Source: an uncultured Clostridia bacterium (GTDB lineage Bacteria; Bacillota; Clostridia; Oscillospirales; Oscillospiraceae). From it: a DNA stretch of 64,000 nucleotides. The stretch covers positions 1 to 64,000 of the forward strand of contig CAMOXI010000003.1 in NCBI GenBank assembly GCA_946628965.1, read 5' to 3'. A program made the translations under genes and the position numbers. This document shows positions 10,590 to 20,400 of this stretch, piece by piece (the stretch's first letter is position 1; each line of letters opens with the position of its first letter). Below the pieces are notes generated by a model. It did not search any database and was not told the origin of the DNA. It saw only the letters and a program-made list of their open reading frames with translations.

Positions 10590-11597
10590 TTTCACGCTCC
10601 AGGCAAACGGAATGAACAGCTCGCCGTATTTTTCCATGGCGTAGCCGTCGGTCATGCCGGAGATGTAGTCGCAGGCGGCGCGGCCGCGGCCGTCCCGCTC
10701 CACGATGGGCTGAAAGTCTTCGGGCAGTTTTTCAGGATGAGCGATATAGTAGTCGTAGAGCCGGCCGAGAATGCCCTCGACCTTGTTCTCCTCGGACTTG
10801 GCGATGGGATTGGTGTACACGTCGGCGTACATGAAGCTGTGGAAGAAGTTGAAGGTCTCCTGCATCTTCGGGGACATTTTCAGCTCCCCGTCCCGGCTGT
10901 TTTCCACCAGGTCCAGCATGAAGGCGTTGATGCGCTCGCTGTTGCGCTCGCCGCAGTTTGTGCGGATCAGCTCCGGCACCTGCTCGGCCGTCAGCAGCCC
11001 CGCGCGGATCGAGTCGTCCAGGTCGTGGTTTATGTAGGCGATCCGGTCGCAGAGGCGGACGCAGGTGGCCTCCCGCGTGTCGTCCGCCGCGCCGTAGGTG
11101 TGGTTTAAAATGCCCATGCGGGTCTCATAGCAGAGGTTCAGGCCCCGGCCGTCCCGCTCCAGAATGTCCACCACCCGCAGGCTCTGCTCATAGTGCTTGA
11201 AGCCGCCCTCATAGATCCTGTTGAGCGCCCGCTCCCCGGCGTGGCCGAAGGGCGTGTGGCCCAGATCGTGACCCAGGGCGATGGCCTCGGCCAGATCCTC
11301 ATTCAGGCGCAGGGCCCGGGCCACGGTGCGCGCCAGGCGCGTGACCTCCAGCGTATGGGTCAGGCGGGTGCGGTAGTGGTCCCCCTCCGGCTGGAGGAAG
11401 ACCTGGGTCTTGTGCTTTAAGCGGCGGAAGGACTTGGAATGGGTAATACGGTCGATATCCCGCTGGAAGCAGGTGCGGATCGTGCATTCCTCCTCCGGGA
11501 CGAGCCTGCCGCGGGTATTCTCCGCCAGCACGCCGTAAGGGCCGATCATCAGATGCTCCAGCTGTTCCCGTTCTTCTCTCGGACAGGACATGGTCAT
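10587..11597 (-). CDS. dgt: dGTP triphosphohydrolase-like HD-domain protein
   Basis: RDIDRITHSKSFRRLKHKTQVFLQPEGDHYRTRLTHTLEVTRLARTVARAL...LGHDLGHTPFGHAGERALN. Confidence 0.93.
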   Translation of the reverse strand: MTMSCPREEREQLEHLMIGPYGVLAENTRGRLVPEEECTIRTCFQRDIDRITHSKSFRRLKHKTQVFLQPEGDHYRTRLTHTLEVTRLARTVARALRLNEDLAEAIALGHDLGHTPFGHAGERALNRIYEGGFKHYEQSLRVVDILERDGRGLNLCYETRMGILNHTYGAADDTREATCVRLCDRIAYINHDLDDSIRAGLLTAEQVPELIRTNCGERNSERINAFMLDLVENSRDGELKMSPKMQETFNFFHSFMYADVYTNPIAKSEENKVEGILGRLYDYYIAHPEKLPEDFQPIVERDGRGRAACDYISGMTDGYAMEKYGELFIPFAWSVK

Positions 11598-11689
11598 GGC
11601 TCCCTTCCGCGCATTTTTTCTTGCATATTCTTTATACGACGCAAAGTTTCATTTCCCTTTATTTTTTTGAAGAAATATTTTCAAAAAAT

Positions 11690-11717
11690 TACAGCTCCAA
11701 AGCATAACGCTTCGGAG
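11690..11717 (-). terminator. Intrinsic terminator at the end of the hflX-yigZ-like unit
   Basis: Minus strand AGCTCCGAAGC-GTTAT-GCTTTGGAGCT then TGTAATTTTTTG. Confidence 0.7.
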
Positions 11718-11782
11718 CTGAGAGGAAAACATAGCCTGGCGGTCCTGCCGTCTGCCGCAGGCGGACGCGCTGACCTCGCAGG

Positions 11783-12412
11783 CTATGTTTGACGAGGCAC
11801 AGCCTGCAGGCTCTCGCCGGTGACGAGCGGCGTGACGCTGCCGCCGGACACGTCGAAGACGCGCGCGGCGAAGCTCTCCTGCTTCTCCTCCGGGATCAGC
11901 GCCCGGATGGTCACGCCCGCGCCGTACTCCATGTCGGTCACCGTGCCGTCAAAGGCCGCGATCTCCAGCTTGAAACGCTCCAGCGCGGCGTAGGAGCAGG
12001 GGAGCTCCACGGCCACCCAGCGGCGCACTACGGAGATCCCGGCCGCGTCCAGCGCGTCTTTGGCGCTTTTGGTGTAGGCGCGAAAGAGCCCGCCCGTACC
12101 CAGCAGCACGCCGCCGAAGTAGCGCGTGACCACGCAGACCACGTTGCTGACGCCCTCGCGCCGCAGCACCTCCAGCATGGGGATGCCCGCGGTGCCCTGG
12201 GGCTCGCCGTCGTCGGAGTAGCGCTCCGGCCCGTCCTTGATAATATAGCACCAGCAGTTGTGCCGGGCGTCATAGTGCTCCTTCTTCACGGCGGCGACGA
12301 AGGCTTTGGCCTCCTCCTCGCTCTCCACCGGGCACACATGGCCCAGGAAGCGGGAGCGCTTTTCCACATATTCACTTTCACCCGCCCCGGCGGGGACGTA
12401 ATACTCGGTCAT
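11783..12412 (-). CDS. yigZ: YigZ/IMPACT (UPF0029) family protein
   Basis: YVEKRSRFLGHVCPVESEEEAKAFV...DARHNCWCYII...RYSDDGEPQGTAGIPML...VTRYFGGVLLGTGGLFRAYTKSA. Confidence 0.9.
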   Translation of the reverse strand: MTEYYVPAGAGESEYVEKRSRFLGHVCPVESEEEAKAFVAAVKKEHYDARHNCWCYIIKDGPERYSDDGEPQGTAGIPMLEVLRREGVSNVVCVVTRYFGGVLLGTGGLFRAYTKSAKDALDAAGISVVRRWVAVELPCSYAALERFKLEIAAFDGTVTDMEYGAGVTIRALIPEEKQESFAARVFDVSGGSVTPLVTGESLQAVPRQT

Positions 12413-12451
12413 ATGCGTAACCTCCGGTCGTGAGCTTCGAGACGCATCTCC

Positions 12452-12488
12452 CGTCTCCTGAAAACTAAAAACTGAAAACTAAGAACTA
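12452..12488. repeat. 7-bp-periodic tandem repeat overlapping the hflX stop
   Basis: Minus strand TAGTTCT TAGTTTT CAGTTTT TAGTTTT CAG; the first TAG is the hflX stop. Confidence 0.8.
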
Positions 12489-13775
12489 ATCCTCCCAGTC
12501 TTCCTTCGGCTCCGTATAGCCGGGGATGTACTGCCTGACGCGCCCGAAAAGCTCCGGCTGCACCACGGCGTCCACCTCGATGCCCTGATCGGTGTACTCG
12601 GTATACTGCACCGCCGCCTCCCGGTTCAGCGTGTCCAGCAGGCCTCCTGCGCTGTAGGGCAGCAGCAGATGCACATGGCGTTTGCCCCGGTCCAGCATCT
12701 GTGAGAGCTTGCGCACCAGGGCGTCCGCCCCCTCGCCGCTTCTGGCGGAGATGCAGACCACGTCCTCCCCGTGGGGCAGGATGCCGAAGTACTGATCGCA
12801 CTTGTTGTAAACGCGCAGCTGGGGCGTGCTTTCGGCGCCGAGCTGGCGGATCAGCTCGTCCACAACTCTCGCCTGCTCCTCCCACTCGGGGTTGGAGAGG
12901 TCGATGACGTGCAGCAGCACGTCCGCGTAGCTCAGCTCCTCCAGTGTGGCCTTGAAGGCCTCGATCAGGTGGGTGGGCAGCTTGCGGATGAAGCCGACGG
13001 TGTCGGACAGGAGCACCTCGGTGCTCTCGTCGATGCGCAGGCGCCGTGTGGTGGTGTCCAGCGTATCGAAAAGCCGGTCATTGGCCGGGATGTCCGACCC
13101 GGTGAGGCAGTTTAAGAGCGTGGACTTGCCCGCGTTGGTGTAGCCCACCAGGGCCACCACGGGCATGGCGTTTTTCTCCCGCCGGCGGCGCTGGGTGCCG
13201 CGCACCTTGCGCACGGCGGCCAGCTCCTCCTCCAGCTTCTGGATCTTGCGGCGGATGTGGCGCCGGTCGGTCTCCAGCTGGGTCTCGCCGGGGCCGCGGG
13301 TGCCGATGGGCGAGGAGCCGCCGGAGGCGGTCTGCCGCACCAGGTGGGTCCACATGCCGGTGAGGCGCGGCAGCAGATACTTGTACTGCGCGAGCTCCAC
13401 CTGCAGCTGACCCTCGCGGGTCCGGGCCCGCTGGGCGAAGATATCCAGAATGAGGCCTGAGCGGTCCAGCACCTTGACGCCCAGCTCCTCGCTGAGCACC
13501 CGCATCTGGGAAGGGGAGAGTTCATTGTCGAAGACGGCCAGATCGCACTCGTTTGCCTCGATGAGCTCCTTCATCTCCTGCACCTTGCCGTCGCCGAGAA
13601 AGCTGCGGGGCTCCGGTGTGGGGCGGTTCTGGATCAGCATCGCCACAGCCTCGCCGCCGGCAGTCTCCACCAGGGCGGCCAGCTCCTCCATGGAGACGTC
13701 GGAGGAGCGCTCGTGTTCGTCCATGCTGGCGGCGGCAAGCCCCGCCAGCACAGCGCGTTCTTTTTTATTTTCCAT
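12486..13775 (-). CDS. hflX: GTPase HflX
   Basis: ATG 13775 (MENKKERAVLAGL); GPGETQLETDRRHIRRKIQKLEEELAAVRKVR...VALVGYTNAGKSTLLNCLTGS...DTVGFIRKLPTHLIEAFKATLEE. Confidence 0.96.
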   Translation of the reverse strand: MENKKERAVLAGLAAASMDEHERSSDVSMEELAALVETAGGEAVAMLIQNRPTPEPRSFLGDGKVQEMKELIEANECDLAVFDNELSPSQMRVLSEELGVKVLDRSGLILDIFAQRARTREGQLQVELAQYKYLLPRLTGMWTHLVRQTASGGSSPIGTRGPGETQLETDRRHIRRKIQKLEEELAAVRKVRGTQRRRREKNAMPVVALVGYTNAGKSTLLNCLTGSDIPANDRLFDTLDTTTRRLRIDESTEVLLSDTVGFIRKLPTHLIEAFKATLEELSYADVLLHVIDLSNPEWEEQARVVDELIRQLGAESTPQLRVYNKCDQYFGILPHGEDVVCISARSGEGADALVRKLSQMLDRGKRHVHLLLPYSAGGLLDTLNREAAVQYTEYTDQGIEVDAVVQPELFGRVRQYIPGYTEPKEDWED

Positions 13776-13795
13776 ATGGTGATTCCTTAAAAAAC

Positions 13796-13896
13796 TGTCA
13801 TCCTGAGAAGGGAAGCGACGAAGGATCTCATTCACATCTCAGGCGCTGATATCGTATGAGATCCTTCGACTCCGCTGCGCTTCGCTCAGGATGACA
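13796..13896. repeat. Palindromic interspersed repeat (TGTCATCCTGAG...GATCTCA / TGAGATCCTTCGACTCCGCTGCGC...CTCAGGATGACA)
   Basis: Inverted arms; related copies at 52268-52404 and 56420-56495. Confidence 0.9.
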
Positions 13897-13958
13897 AAAT
13901 CATGGTTTGTCTTAAGCTTCAGTCGTTAATTGCTAAAATCCAGGCGCTGAAAACGATT

Positions 13959-15416
13959 TTACAGCTCGCTCCAGCCGTCGTCGCTCTTCTTCGGCTCCGG
14001 GTCCTGCGGCTGCTCCTGCGCAGCCTGTTCCTGTGCGGCGCGCTGCTGCTCGGCCAGGCGCTGGCGGCGGCGCTGCTCGGCCAGCTTCCGCTCCCGCAGA
14101 TGCTTGCGGCGCAGGCGGCGGTAGCGGGTGACCAGGGCGATATAGGCGATGGCCAGGATCCCGATGATCACCAGCAGGGTGATGACCCAGCCGTTGGAGA
14201 GCACAGTCTTGACCCGCTGGCGCATGAACTCGCCCTTGGCAAGCTCCACCGCGGCGCGGTTGACGAGCCGCACGGTGCCGTAATCGTCGCCGTTCAGGAA
14301 GATCTTCGCCTCGCCGAGGACGGTGCCGGCCTCCAGAGGCGCAGTCAGCTTCTCCTCATAGACCGTGACCTGCACGTCCCGGTTCTCGGTGTCAAAGTCC
14401 GCGGGCAGGAGAGCGGTCAGCGCCTGCTGGGGATAGAGCGTGATCTCCCCGCCCCCGTCGGCCAGCTTCACCTGCACCTGTTCCATCGGCTCGGTGACGC
14501 TCAGAAGCTCCCGATAGGAGAAGTTGTCAAAGACCCAGTCGTAGAGGGTGATGGAGTCGGAAAAGTTGCGGAATTCCTCGATCCCCGCGTTGTAGTAGCC
14601 GTTGCAGCCCATGATGATGACCATCGCGTGCACATTGCCGCGCTCAGCCGTGGAGATCAGGCAGTAGCCCGCGGCGCGGGTATAGCCCGTTTTGATGCCG
14701 GAGGCGCCCTCGTACAGGTAGCTCTGGTACACGTTGTAGTCGGAGTACTGGCTGATCAGCGCATTGGAGTTGTGGATCACCTTGCCGTCGTTGACGTAGC
14801 GGGACTCTGGCTGATAGTCCAGGGTGTTGGCCATCTCCATAAACAGGGGGTGCTTCATGGCCTCCATGGTGATCAGGTACAGGTCGTAGGCGGTGCTGTA
14901 GTGATCCTCGGCGGGCAGGCCGTTGGTGTTGACGAAGTGGGTGTTGACGCAGCCGAGCTGACTGGCACGCTGGTTCATCCGGTCCACAAAGGCGCTGACG
15001 CTGCCGGAGAGGTAGCTGCCGATCACGTTGCAGGCCTCGTTGGCGGAGCCCACCATCGCGCAGTACAGAAGCTCCCGCAGGCTCAGCTGCACGCCCGGGA
15101 TGATGCCGGCGCTGCTGCTGTCCTCCCCCAGGCCCTCGCGGCAGTCCTGCTGGGCGGTGACCACGTCGGTCAGCGACACGTCGCCCCGGTCCACGGCCTC
15201 CAGGGCCAGCAGTACGGTCATGATCTTGGTCAGGCTCGCGGGGGCGCGCTGCTGCTCGGCATTCATGGCGTAGAGGAAACGGCCGGAGTCCAGGTCCACC
15301 ACCAGGGCGGCCTGCCCGTCCAGTTCGGGCGCGCTGAGTGCGAAGGCTGTCGGCGAAAGCAGTGTACAGAACATGGCAATACAGAGGACGATCGAGAAAA
15401 ATCTGAATTTTTTCAT
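13959..15416 (-). CDS. dacF: D-alanyl-D-alanine carboxypeptidase (peptidase S11, DacF-like)
   Basis: ATG 15416, signal peptide; RAPASLTKIMTVLLALE (SxxK), VGSANEACNVIG (SxN), GIKTGYTRAAGYCL (KTG). Confidence 0.9.
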   Translation of the reverse strand: MKKFRFFSIVLCIAMFCTLLSPTAFALSAPELDGQAALVVDLDSGRFLYAMNAEQQRAPASLTKIMTVLLALEAVDRGDVSLTDVVTAQQDCREGLGEDSSSAGIIPGVQLSLRELLYCAMVGSANEACNVIGSYLSGSVSAFVDRMNQRASQLGCVNTHFVNTNGLPAEDHYSTAYDLYLITMEAMKHPLFMEMANTLDYQPESRYVNDGKVIHNSNALISQYSDYNVYQSYLYEGASGIKTGYTRAAGYCLISTAERGNVHAMVIIMGCNGYYNAGIEEFRNFSDSITLYDWVFDNFSYRELLSVTEPMEQVQVKLADGGGEITLYPQQALTALLPADFDTENRDVQVTVYEEKLTAPLEAGTVLGEAKIFLNGDDYGTVRLVNRAAVELAKGEFMRQRVKTVLSNGWVITLLVIIGILAIAYIALVTRYRRLRRKHLRERKLAEQRRRQRLAEQQRAAQEQAAQEQPQDPEPKKSDDGWSEL

Positions 15417-15491
15417 TTTGCTCTCCCGTTTTTCTCGGAATGTGGTATAGTAATATAATTGAGTGGATATGTCCACTTTATGATAAAGTCT

Positions 15492-15520
15492 ATTATACGG
15501 TTTGCGGAAAAGAATTGCAA
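15492..15520 (-). promoter_or_regulatory. Sigma-A-type promoter for the dacF-like gene
   Basis: Minus strand TTGCAA-17 nt-TATAAT. Confidence 0.6.
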
Positions 15521-15540
15521 CTTAAAAGTGGAGAACGCCG

Positions 15541-16224
15541 ATGAAAATCCTGGTCGTTGATGACGAGAAGCTCCTGGTCAAGGGGATCAAATTCAATCTG
15601 GAGAACGAGGGCTACACCGTGGACGCAGGCTACAACGGGGACGAGGCTGTCTCCATGGCCCGCACGGGCAACTATGATCTGATCATCCTGGATCTGATGA
15701 TGCCCGGGAAGGACGGGCTGCAGGCTGCGCAGGAGATCCGCGGCTTTTCCACCGTGCCCATCATCATGCTCACCGCCCGCAGCGAGCGCTCGGATCTGCT
15801 GATGGGCTTTGAGTCCGGGGCGGACGACTATGTGACCAAGCCCTTTGACATCCTGGAGCTCAAGGCCCGGGTGCGGGCCCTGCTGCGCCGCTCGTCCATG
15901 ACGGCCAGCACCGGCAGCGGGAGCGTTCTGCAGCGCGGGCACATCGCCGTGGATGAGGAACGCCGCGCCGCCTGGCGGGCCGGGGAGCCGGTGGAGCTCA
16001 CGATGAAGGAGTTCGACCTGATCCTGTTTCTGATGAAGAACCCCGGCAAGGTCTACAGCCGCGAGGTGCTGCTGGATCTGGTCTGGGGCTACGCGTACCA
16101 GGGCGATACCCGCACGGTGGACGTGCATATCCGGAGGCTGCGCGAAAAGCTGGAGCTGGACCCGGCCAATCCCAAGTATATCGTCACCAAATGGGGCGTG
16201 GGATATTACTTTAACGAGAAGTGA
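15541..16224 (+). CDS. OmpR/PhoB-family response regulator
   Basis: MKILVVDDEKLLVKGIKFNLENEGY...DLIILDLMMPGKDGLQA...LTARSERSD...DYVTKPFDILEL...RTVDVHIRRLREKLE...VTKWGVGYYF. Confidence 0.96.
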   Translation: MKILVVDDEKLLVKGIKFNLENEGYTVDAGYNGDEAVSMARTGNYDLIILDLMMPGKDGLQAAQEIRGFSTVPIIMLTARSERSDLLMGFESGADDYVTKPFDILELKARVRALLRRSSMTASTGSGSVLQRGHIAVDEERRAAWRAGEPVELTMKEFDLILFLMKNPGKVYSREVLLDLVWGYAYQGDTRTVDVHIRRLREKLELDPANPKYIVTKWGVGYYFNEK

Positions 16225-16373
16225 TCAGTGGTCAGTGCTCAGTGGCCAGTAAACTGCCCATCCTTTCGGGCAGGTTGCTTTGACAGCTGATCACCCGCAC
16301 GAGCCATGCTCGGCTCTCCTCAAACTCACGGCTGGAACCGGCCACTGGTCACTGACCACTGGCCACTATACAC
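16222..16373. repeat. Paired inverted heptamer element between response regulator and kinase genes
   Basis: TGAtcagtggtcagtgctcagtggccagt ... ccggccactggtcactgaccactggccacta; ~80-nt spacer. Confidence 0.85.
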
Positions 16374-16391
16374 TTCGATCGGAGATCGACT

Positions 16392-17789
16392 ATGCACAGC
16401 TTACGATTTCGCTTTTTTGCCTTCATCGCGGCGCTGCTGCTGATCCTGCTGGTGCTGCTGAACACCTATCCGCTGATCTCCTCCCGCGACGCGGTGTATG
16501 AGGAGAAGCGCAGCTCCATGTCGGCGGCCGCCTCGGTGGTGGCCTCCTCCCTGGCGGGCCTGGACCGGCTCAGCCAGGACAGCGTGGCCGAGGTGCTTAC
16601 GTTTCTGGATATCAGCGGATACAGCCGCATCCTCGTGACCGACCGCAGCGGCCTCGTGGTCTATGACGACGGCGGCACCGCTGGCAGCATGACCGAGATT
16701 GAGGACGTACTCAGCGCCCTGCAGGAGAGCCGGACCATTTTCCGCTCCCGCCTGGGCGAGAGCGCCTTCCGCAGCAGCTATGCCCTGCCCATGAGCGCCC
16801 AGGGCGCCATCACCGGCGCGGTGTATCTCTGCGAATACGACCGGGAGCGGGCAGAGATCATCTACGGCATCCAGGACCGCATCCGGGTGCTGTCCTTCGT
16901 GATCGGCACGGCTGCCCTGCTGGTGGCGGGCGTCTTCGTGCTGGCGCTGATGCGAAGACTGCAGGATCTGGTGCGCTCGATGCGCGTGGTCGCCGGGGGC
17001 GACTACGCTTACCGCCATCCCATCCGCGGTCAGGACGAGATCAGCGAGCTGGGGACGGAGTTCAACCTCCTGACCGAGCGGCTGGAGACCACTGAGAAGC
17101 AGCGCCGCCGCTTCGTGTCCGATGCCTCTCACGAGCTCAAGACCCCGCTGGCCTCCATCCGCCTGCTGTCGGACAGCATCGTCCAGAACGAGATGGATCC
17201 CGAGACCGTGCGGGGATTTGCCTCCGACATCGGCCACGAGGCCCAGCGCCTGCAGCGCACCACCGAAGAGCTGCTGGATCTGAGCCGCATGGACGACGGC
17301 ATCGGCTTCGTGCCGGAGCCCTCGGACGTGAGCCGCGTGGCGCAGGACGCGCTGGTGCTGCTGCGGCCGCTGGCCCAGGAGCGCAGCGTGCATCTCACGC
17401 AGGCACTGGAGGAGGGCTGCGTGGTCATGGGCAGCCCGGACGAGCTCTTTAAAATCATTTTCAACCTGACCGAAAACGCCATCAAGTACAACGTGCCCGA
17501 GGGCAGTGTGCATCTCACGGTCCGCGGTACGGAAAGCACCGTGGAGATCGAGGTGGCGGACACAGGCATCGGCATCCCCGAAGAGGACAGGCTCAACATC
17601 TTCGACCGTTTTTACCGCGTGGACAAGGCGCGCTCCCGCGCCTCCGGCGGCAACGGCCTCGGCTTAAGTATCGTACACGACGCGGTGCAGGCCCACGGCG
17701 GCAGCATCGCGGTCGGTCAGAATAAACCGCAGGGATCGAAATTCATCGTCACGCTCCCGCGGGCATCAGAAGAGGAGACAGGCATATGA
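16392..17789 (+). CDS. Sensor histidine kinase (HAMP, HisKA, HATPase_c)
   Basis: RRRFVSDASHELKTPLASIRLLSDSI (H box), NLTENAIKYNVPEGSV (N box), VADTGIGIPEEDRLNIFDRFYRVDKARSRASGGNGLGLSIV. Confidence 0.96.
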   Translation: MHSLRFRFFAFIAALLLILLVLLNTYPLISSRDAVYEEKRSSMSAAASVVASSLAGLDRLSQDSVAEVLTFLDISGYSRILVTDRSGLVVYDDGGTAGSMTEIEDVLSALQESRTIFRSRLGESAFRSSYALPMSAQGAITGAVYLCEYDRERAEIIYGIQDRIRVLSFVIGTAALLVAGVFVLALMRRLQDLVRSMRVVAGGDYAYRHPIRGQDEISELGTEFNLLTERLETTEKQRRRFVSDASHELKTPLASIRLLSDSIVQNEMDPETVRGFASDIGHEAQRLQRTTEELLDLSRMDDGIGFVPEPSDVSRVAQDALVLLRPLAQERSVHLTQALEEGCVVMGSPDELFKIIFNLTENAIKYNVPEGSVHLTVRGTESTVEIEVADTGIGIPEEDRLNIFDRFYRVDKARSRASGGNGLGLSIVHDAVQAHGGSIAVGQNKPQGSKFIVTLPRASEEETGI

Positions 17790-18859
17790 ACAACATCGCA
17801 AGAATCCAGCAGCAGCTCGTCGAGAAAAATCTGGACGCCCTGCTCATCACCGACGAAAAAAACCAGCGCTACGCCACCGGTTTTCCCATCACCGACGGCG
17901 CCGTGGTAGTCACCCGGGAGAAGGCCTATCTGATCACCGACTCCCGCTATATCGAAGCGGCCGGGAAGGCCGTGGACCCCTGTGTCACCGTGCAGCAGTT
18001 TGACGGTCAGCACCCCCTGATGGGTCTGATCGCCGCCGCTTTGAAAGATAATAACGTGCAGCGCCTCGGCGGCGAGGAGCAGAAGCTCAGCTACGGCGCG
18101 TATCTCGCGTACCAGAAGCGCCTCGGCCTGGAGCTGCTGCCCGCCCAGGAGATTCTGACCACGCTGCGCGCCTCCAAGACCGAGGAGGAGATCGCCTGCA
18201 TGATCCGCGCCCAGCGCATCAGTGAAGCCGCGCTGGAGGAGACCCTGCAGATCATCAGGCCCGGCATGACCGAAAAGGAAGTGGCGGCGGAGCTCGTCTA
18301 CCACATGCTGCGCCACGGCAGCGAGGGCAATTCCTTCGATCCCATCGTCGTCACCGGCGAGAAGACCTCCATGCCCCACGGCGTCCCCGGGGACAAGGTC
18401 ATTCAGAACGGCGACTTCATCACCATGGACTTCGGCTCCCTCTCCGGCGGCTACTGCTCCGACATGACCCGCACCGTGGCCGTCGGCAGCGCCACCGAGG
18501 AAATGAAGAACATCTACTATACCGTGCTCTGGGCCCAGCTGGCCGGCATCGCCGCCGCCCGCTCCGGCCTCCCCGGCAAAGTCATCGACGGGGCTGCACG
18601 CAAGGTCATCGAGGACGCGGGCTACGGCCCCTACTTCGGCCACGGCTTCGGCCACAGCCTGGGGCTGGACATCCATGAGCCGCCCTTCGCCGGCCCCCGG
18701 GGCGAGGCGCCCATGGCCGAGAACGACCTCTGCTCCGCCGAGCCCGGCATCTACCTGCCCGGCAAGTTCGGCGTGCGCATCGAGGACGTGATGATCATCC
18801 GCAAGGACGGCGCCGAGGTCATCACAAAAGCGCCGAAGATGGAGCTGATCATCCTGTAA
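17786..18859 (+). CDS. M24 family Xaa-Pro aminopeptidase
   Basis: FITMDFGSLSGGYCSDMTRTVAVG, GYGPYFGHGFGHSLGLDIHEPPF, metal-ligand motifs; overlaps the kinase stop by 4 nt. Confidence 0.93.
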   Translation: MNNIARIQQQLVEKNLDALLITDEKNQRYATGFPITDGAVVVTREKAYLITDSRYIEAAGKAVDPCVTVQQFDGQHPLMGLIAAALKDNNVQRLGGEEQKLSYGAYLAYQKRLGLELLPAQEILTTLRASKTEEEIACMIRAQRISEAALEETLQIIRPGMTEKEVAAELVYHMLRHGSEGNSFDPIVVTGEKTSMPHGVPGDKVIQNGDFITMDFGSLSGGYCSDMTRTVAVGSATEEMKNIYYTVLWAQLAGIAAARSGLPGKVIDGAARKVIEDAGYGPYFGHGFGHSLGLDIHEPPFAGPRGEAPMAENDLCSAEPGIYLPGKFGVRIEDVMIIRKDGAEVITKAPKMELIIL

Positions 18860-18914
18860 TCTCCCGGATCCCCGCAGCCAACATATACTATACTGATTCA
18901 CTACGGAGGTCCCC

Positions 18915-19853
18915 ATGAAGACCAAATATACCGTGAAGCTCAAAACCATCGTGGAGGAGCACGGCCTGAAGCCGCTGCATCTCGCGAAAAACTACGAAAC
19001 CGCGGTGGTCACCACGGCGGACGTGAACCGCCCCGCCATGCAGCTGACCGGCTTCTACAACTACTTTGATCCCAAGCGCATCCAGATCATCGGCCGCGTG
19101 GAGTCCACCTATCTGGACACCCTCTCCCGCGGGCAGCGGCTGGCCGCCTATGAGCGCTTCATGGCCTATGACATCTGCGCGCTGGTGATCTGCCACGGCG
19201 TCAAGCCCTCCCGCGAATGCCTGGAGATGGCGGAGAAATACGACCGCAGCCTCTTCATCACCGAGGAGGATACCTCGGAGTTTCAGGCCAACGTCATCAG
19301 CTCCCTGCGCAATCACCTGGCCCCCCGCCTGACCACCCACGGTGTGCTGGTGGAGATCTACGGCGAGGGCGTGCTCCTCTGCGGGGACAGCGGCATCGGC
19401 AAGAGCGAGACCGCGCTGGAGCTCATCAAGCGCGGCCACCGTCTGGTGGCGGACGACGCGGTGGAGATCAAGCTCGTCAACCGCGACACGCTGATTGGCA
19501 CCGCCCCCTCCATCATCCGCTATTACATGGAGCTCAGAGGCATCGGCGTCATCAACGTGCGGCACATCTACGGTGTGGGCGCCGTCAAGCCCGAGAGCGG
19601 CATCGACCTCGTGGTGCGCATGGAGAACTGGGTGGAGGGCAAGGCCTATGACCGCCTGGGCCTCACCAGCGAGTATGAGGACATTCTGGGCGTGAAGCTG
19701 CCGCTGGTGACGATCCCGGTCACGCCGGGGCGGAACCTGGCCGTCATTCTGGAGCTGGCCGCCATGAACAACCGCCAGAAGAAGATGGGCTTCAACGCCG
19801 CCGAAATGCTGGCCTCCGAGCACGACTTCGCCATCGACCAGGGCTTGTTCTGA
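18915..19853 (+). CDS. hprK: HPr(Ser) kinase/phosphorylase
   Basis: HGVLVEIYGEGVLLCGDSGIGKSETALELIKRGHRLVADDAVEI...LRGIGVINVRHIYGVGAV...TIPVTPGRNLAVILELAAMN. Confidence 0.96.
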   Translation: MKTKYTVKLKTIVEEHGLKPLHLAKNYETAVVTTADVNRPAMQLTGFYNYFDPKRIQIIGRVESTYLDTLSRGQRLAAYERFMAYDICALVICHGVKPSRECLEMAEKYDRSLFITEEDTSEFQANVISSLRNHLAPRLTTHGVLVEIYGEGVLLCGDSGIGKSETALELIKRGHRLVADDAVEIKLVNRDTLIGTAPSIIRYYMELRGIGVINVRHIYGVGAVKPESGIDLVVRMENWVEGKAYDRLGLTSEYEDILGVKLPLVTIPVTPGRNLAVILELAAMNNRQKKMGFNAAEMLASEHDFAIDQGLF

Positions 19854-19888
19854 GAACAATCCCCGATCGCAAGGGATAGCGTTATTCA

Positions 19889-20262
19889 AGAACCATTTCT
19901 CTTTCCTGTCGCGGAAAGAGAAACGGTTCTTACACTCCAAAGAGAAAGGCGACCAGAGGAAGAATCCTCTGGACTCCTCGCCAAAAGGGGAACCTAAGGG
20001 CGAATCCGGGGTCGCCGCTAAAGCAAGTACGCGTGGCTGCTGACTTCGCGTACCGCTGTCGCTCAATAGTACTTCTGACCGGGATTGTACCCCGCTCGGC
20101 CCCGCGGCTCGCCGGAAAGACAATTCCGGGTCGTCGAGGACGCCGACCCCTACGGCGAGGGCCAAGGTCGCTGCAACGTATCTTACGATAATTGACCACG
20201 CAGCGCCGCGAGCGGTAGCGAAGCCATACGCGGATGGCGTGGCGCAGGAACGTATCGGTCCT
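19889..20262 (+). repeat. Dispersed intergenic repeat, copy 1 (palindromic head plus ~265-bp conserved body)
   Basis: agaaccatttctctttcc-tgtcgc-ggaaagagaaacggttct head; body ggcgaccagaggaagaatcctctgg...cgccgacccctac aligns with 32865-33125. Confidence 0.85.
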
Positions 20263-20400
20263 CGGAGCGCACTTTTCTTCCTTACACCGGGCGCGGCGCT
20301 ATCTTTCTTTTCGGGCAAGATCGAAAAGAAAGATAGGGGGGCGCATGACGCAGGTGAAGGATTGCAAGGCTTTATTTCTATTGGAAAGGACTCCAATGCC

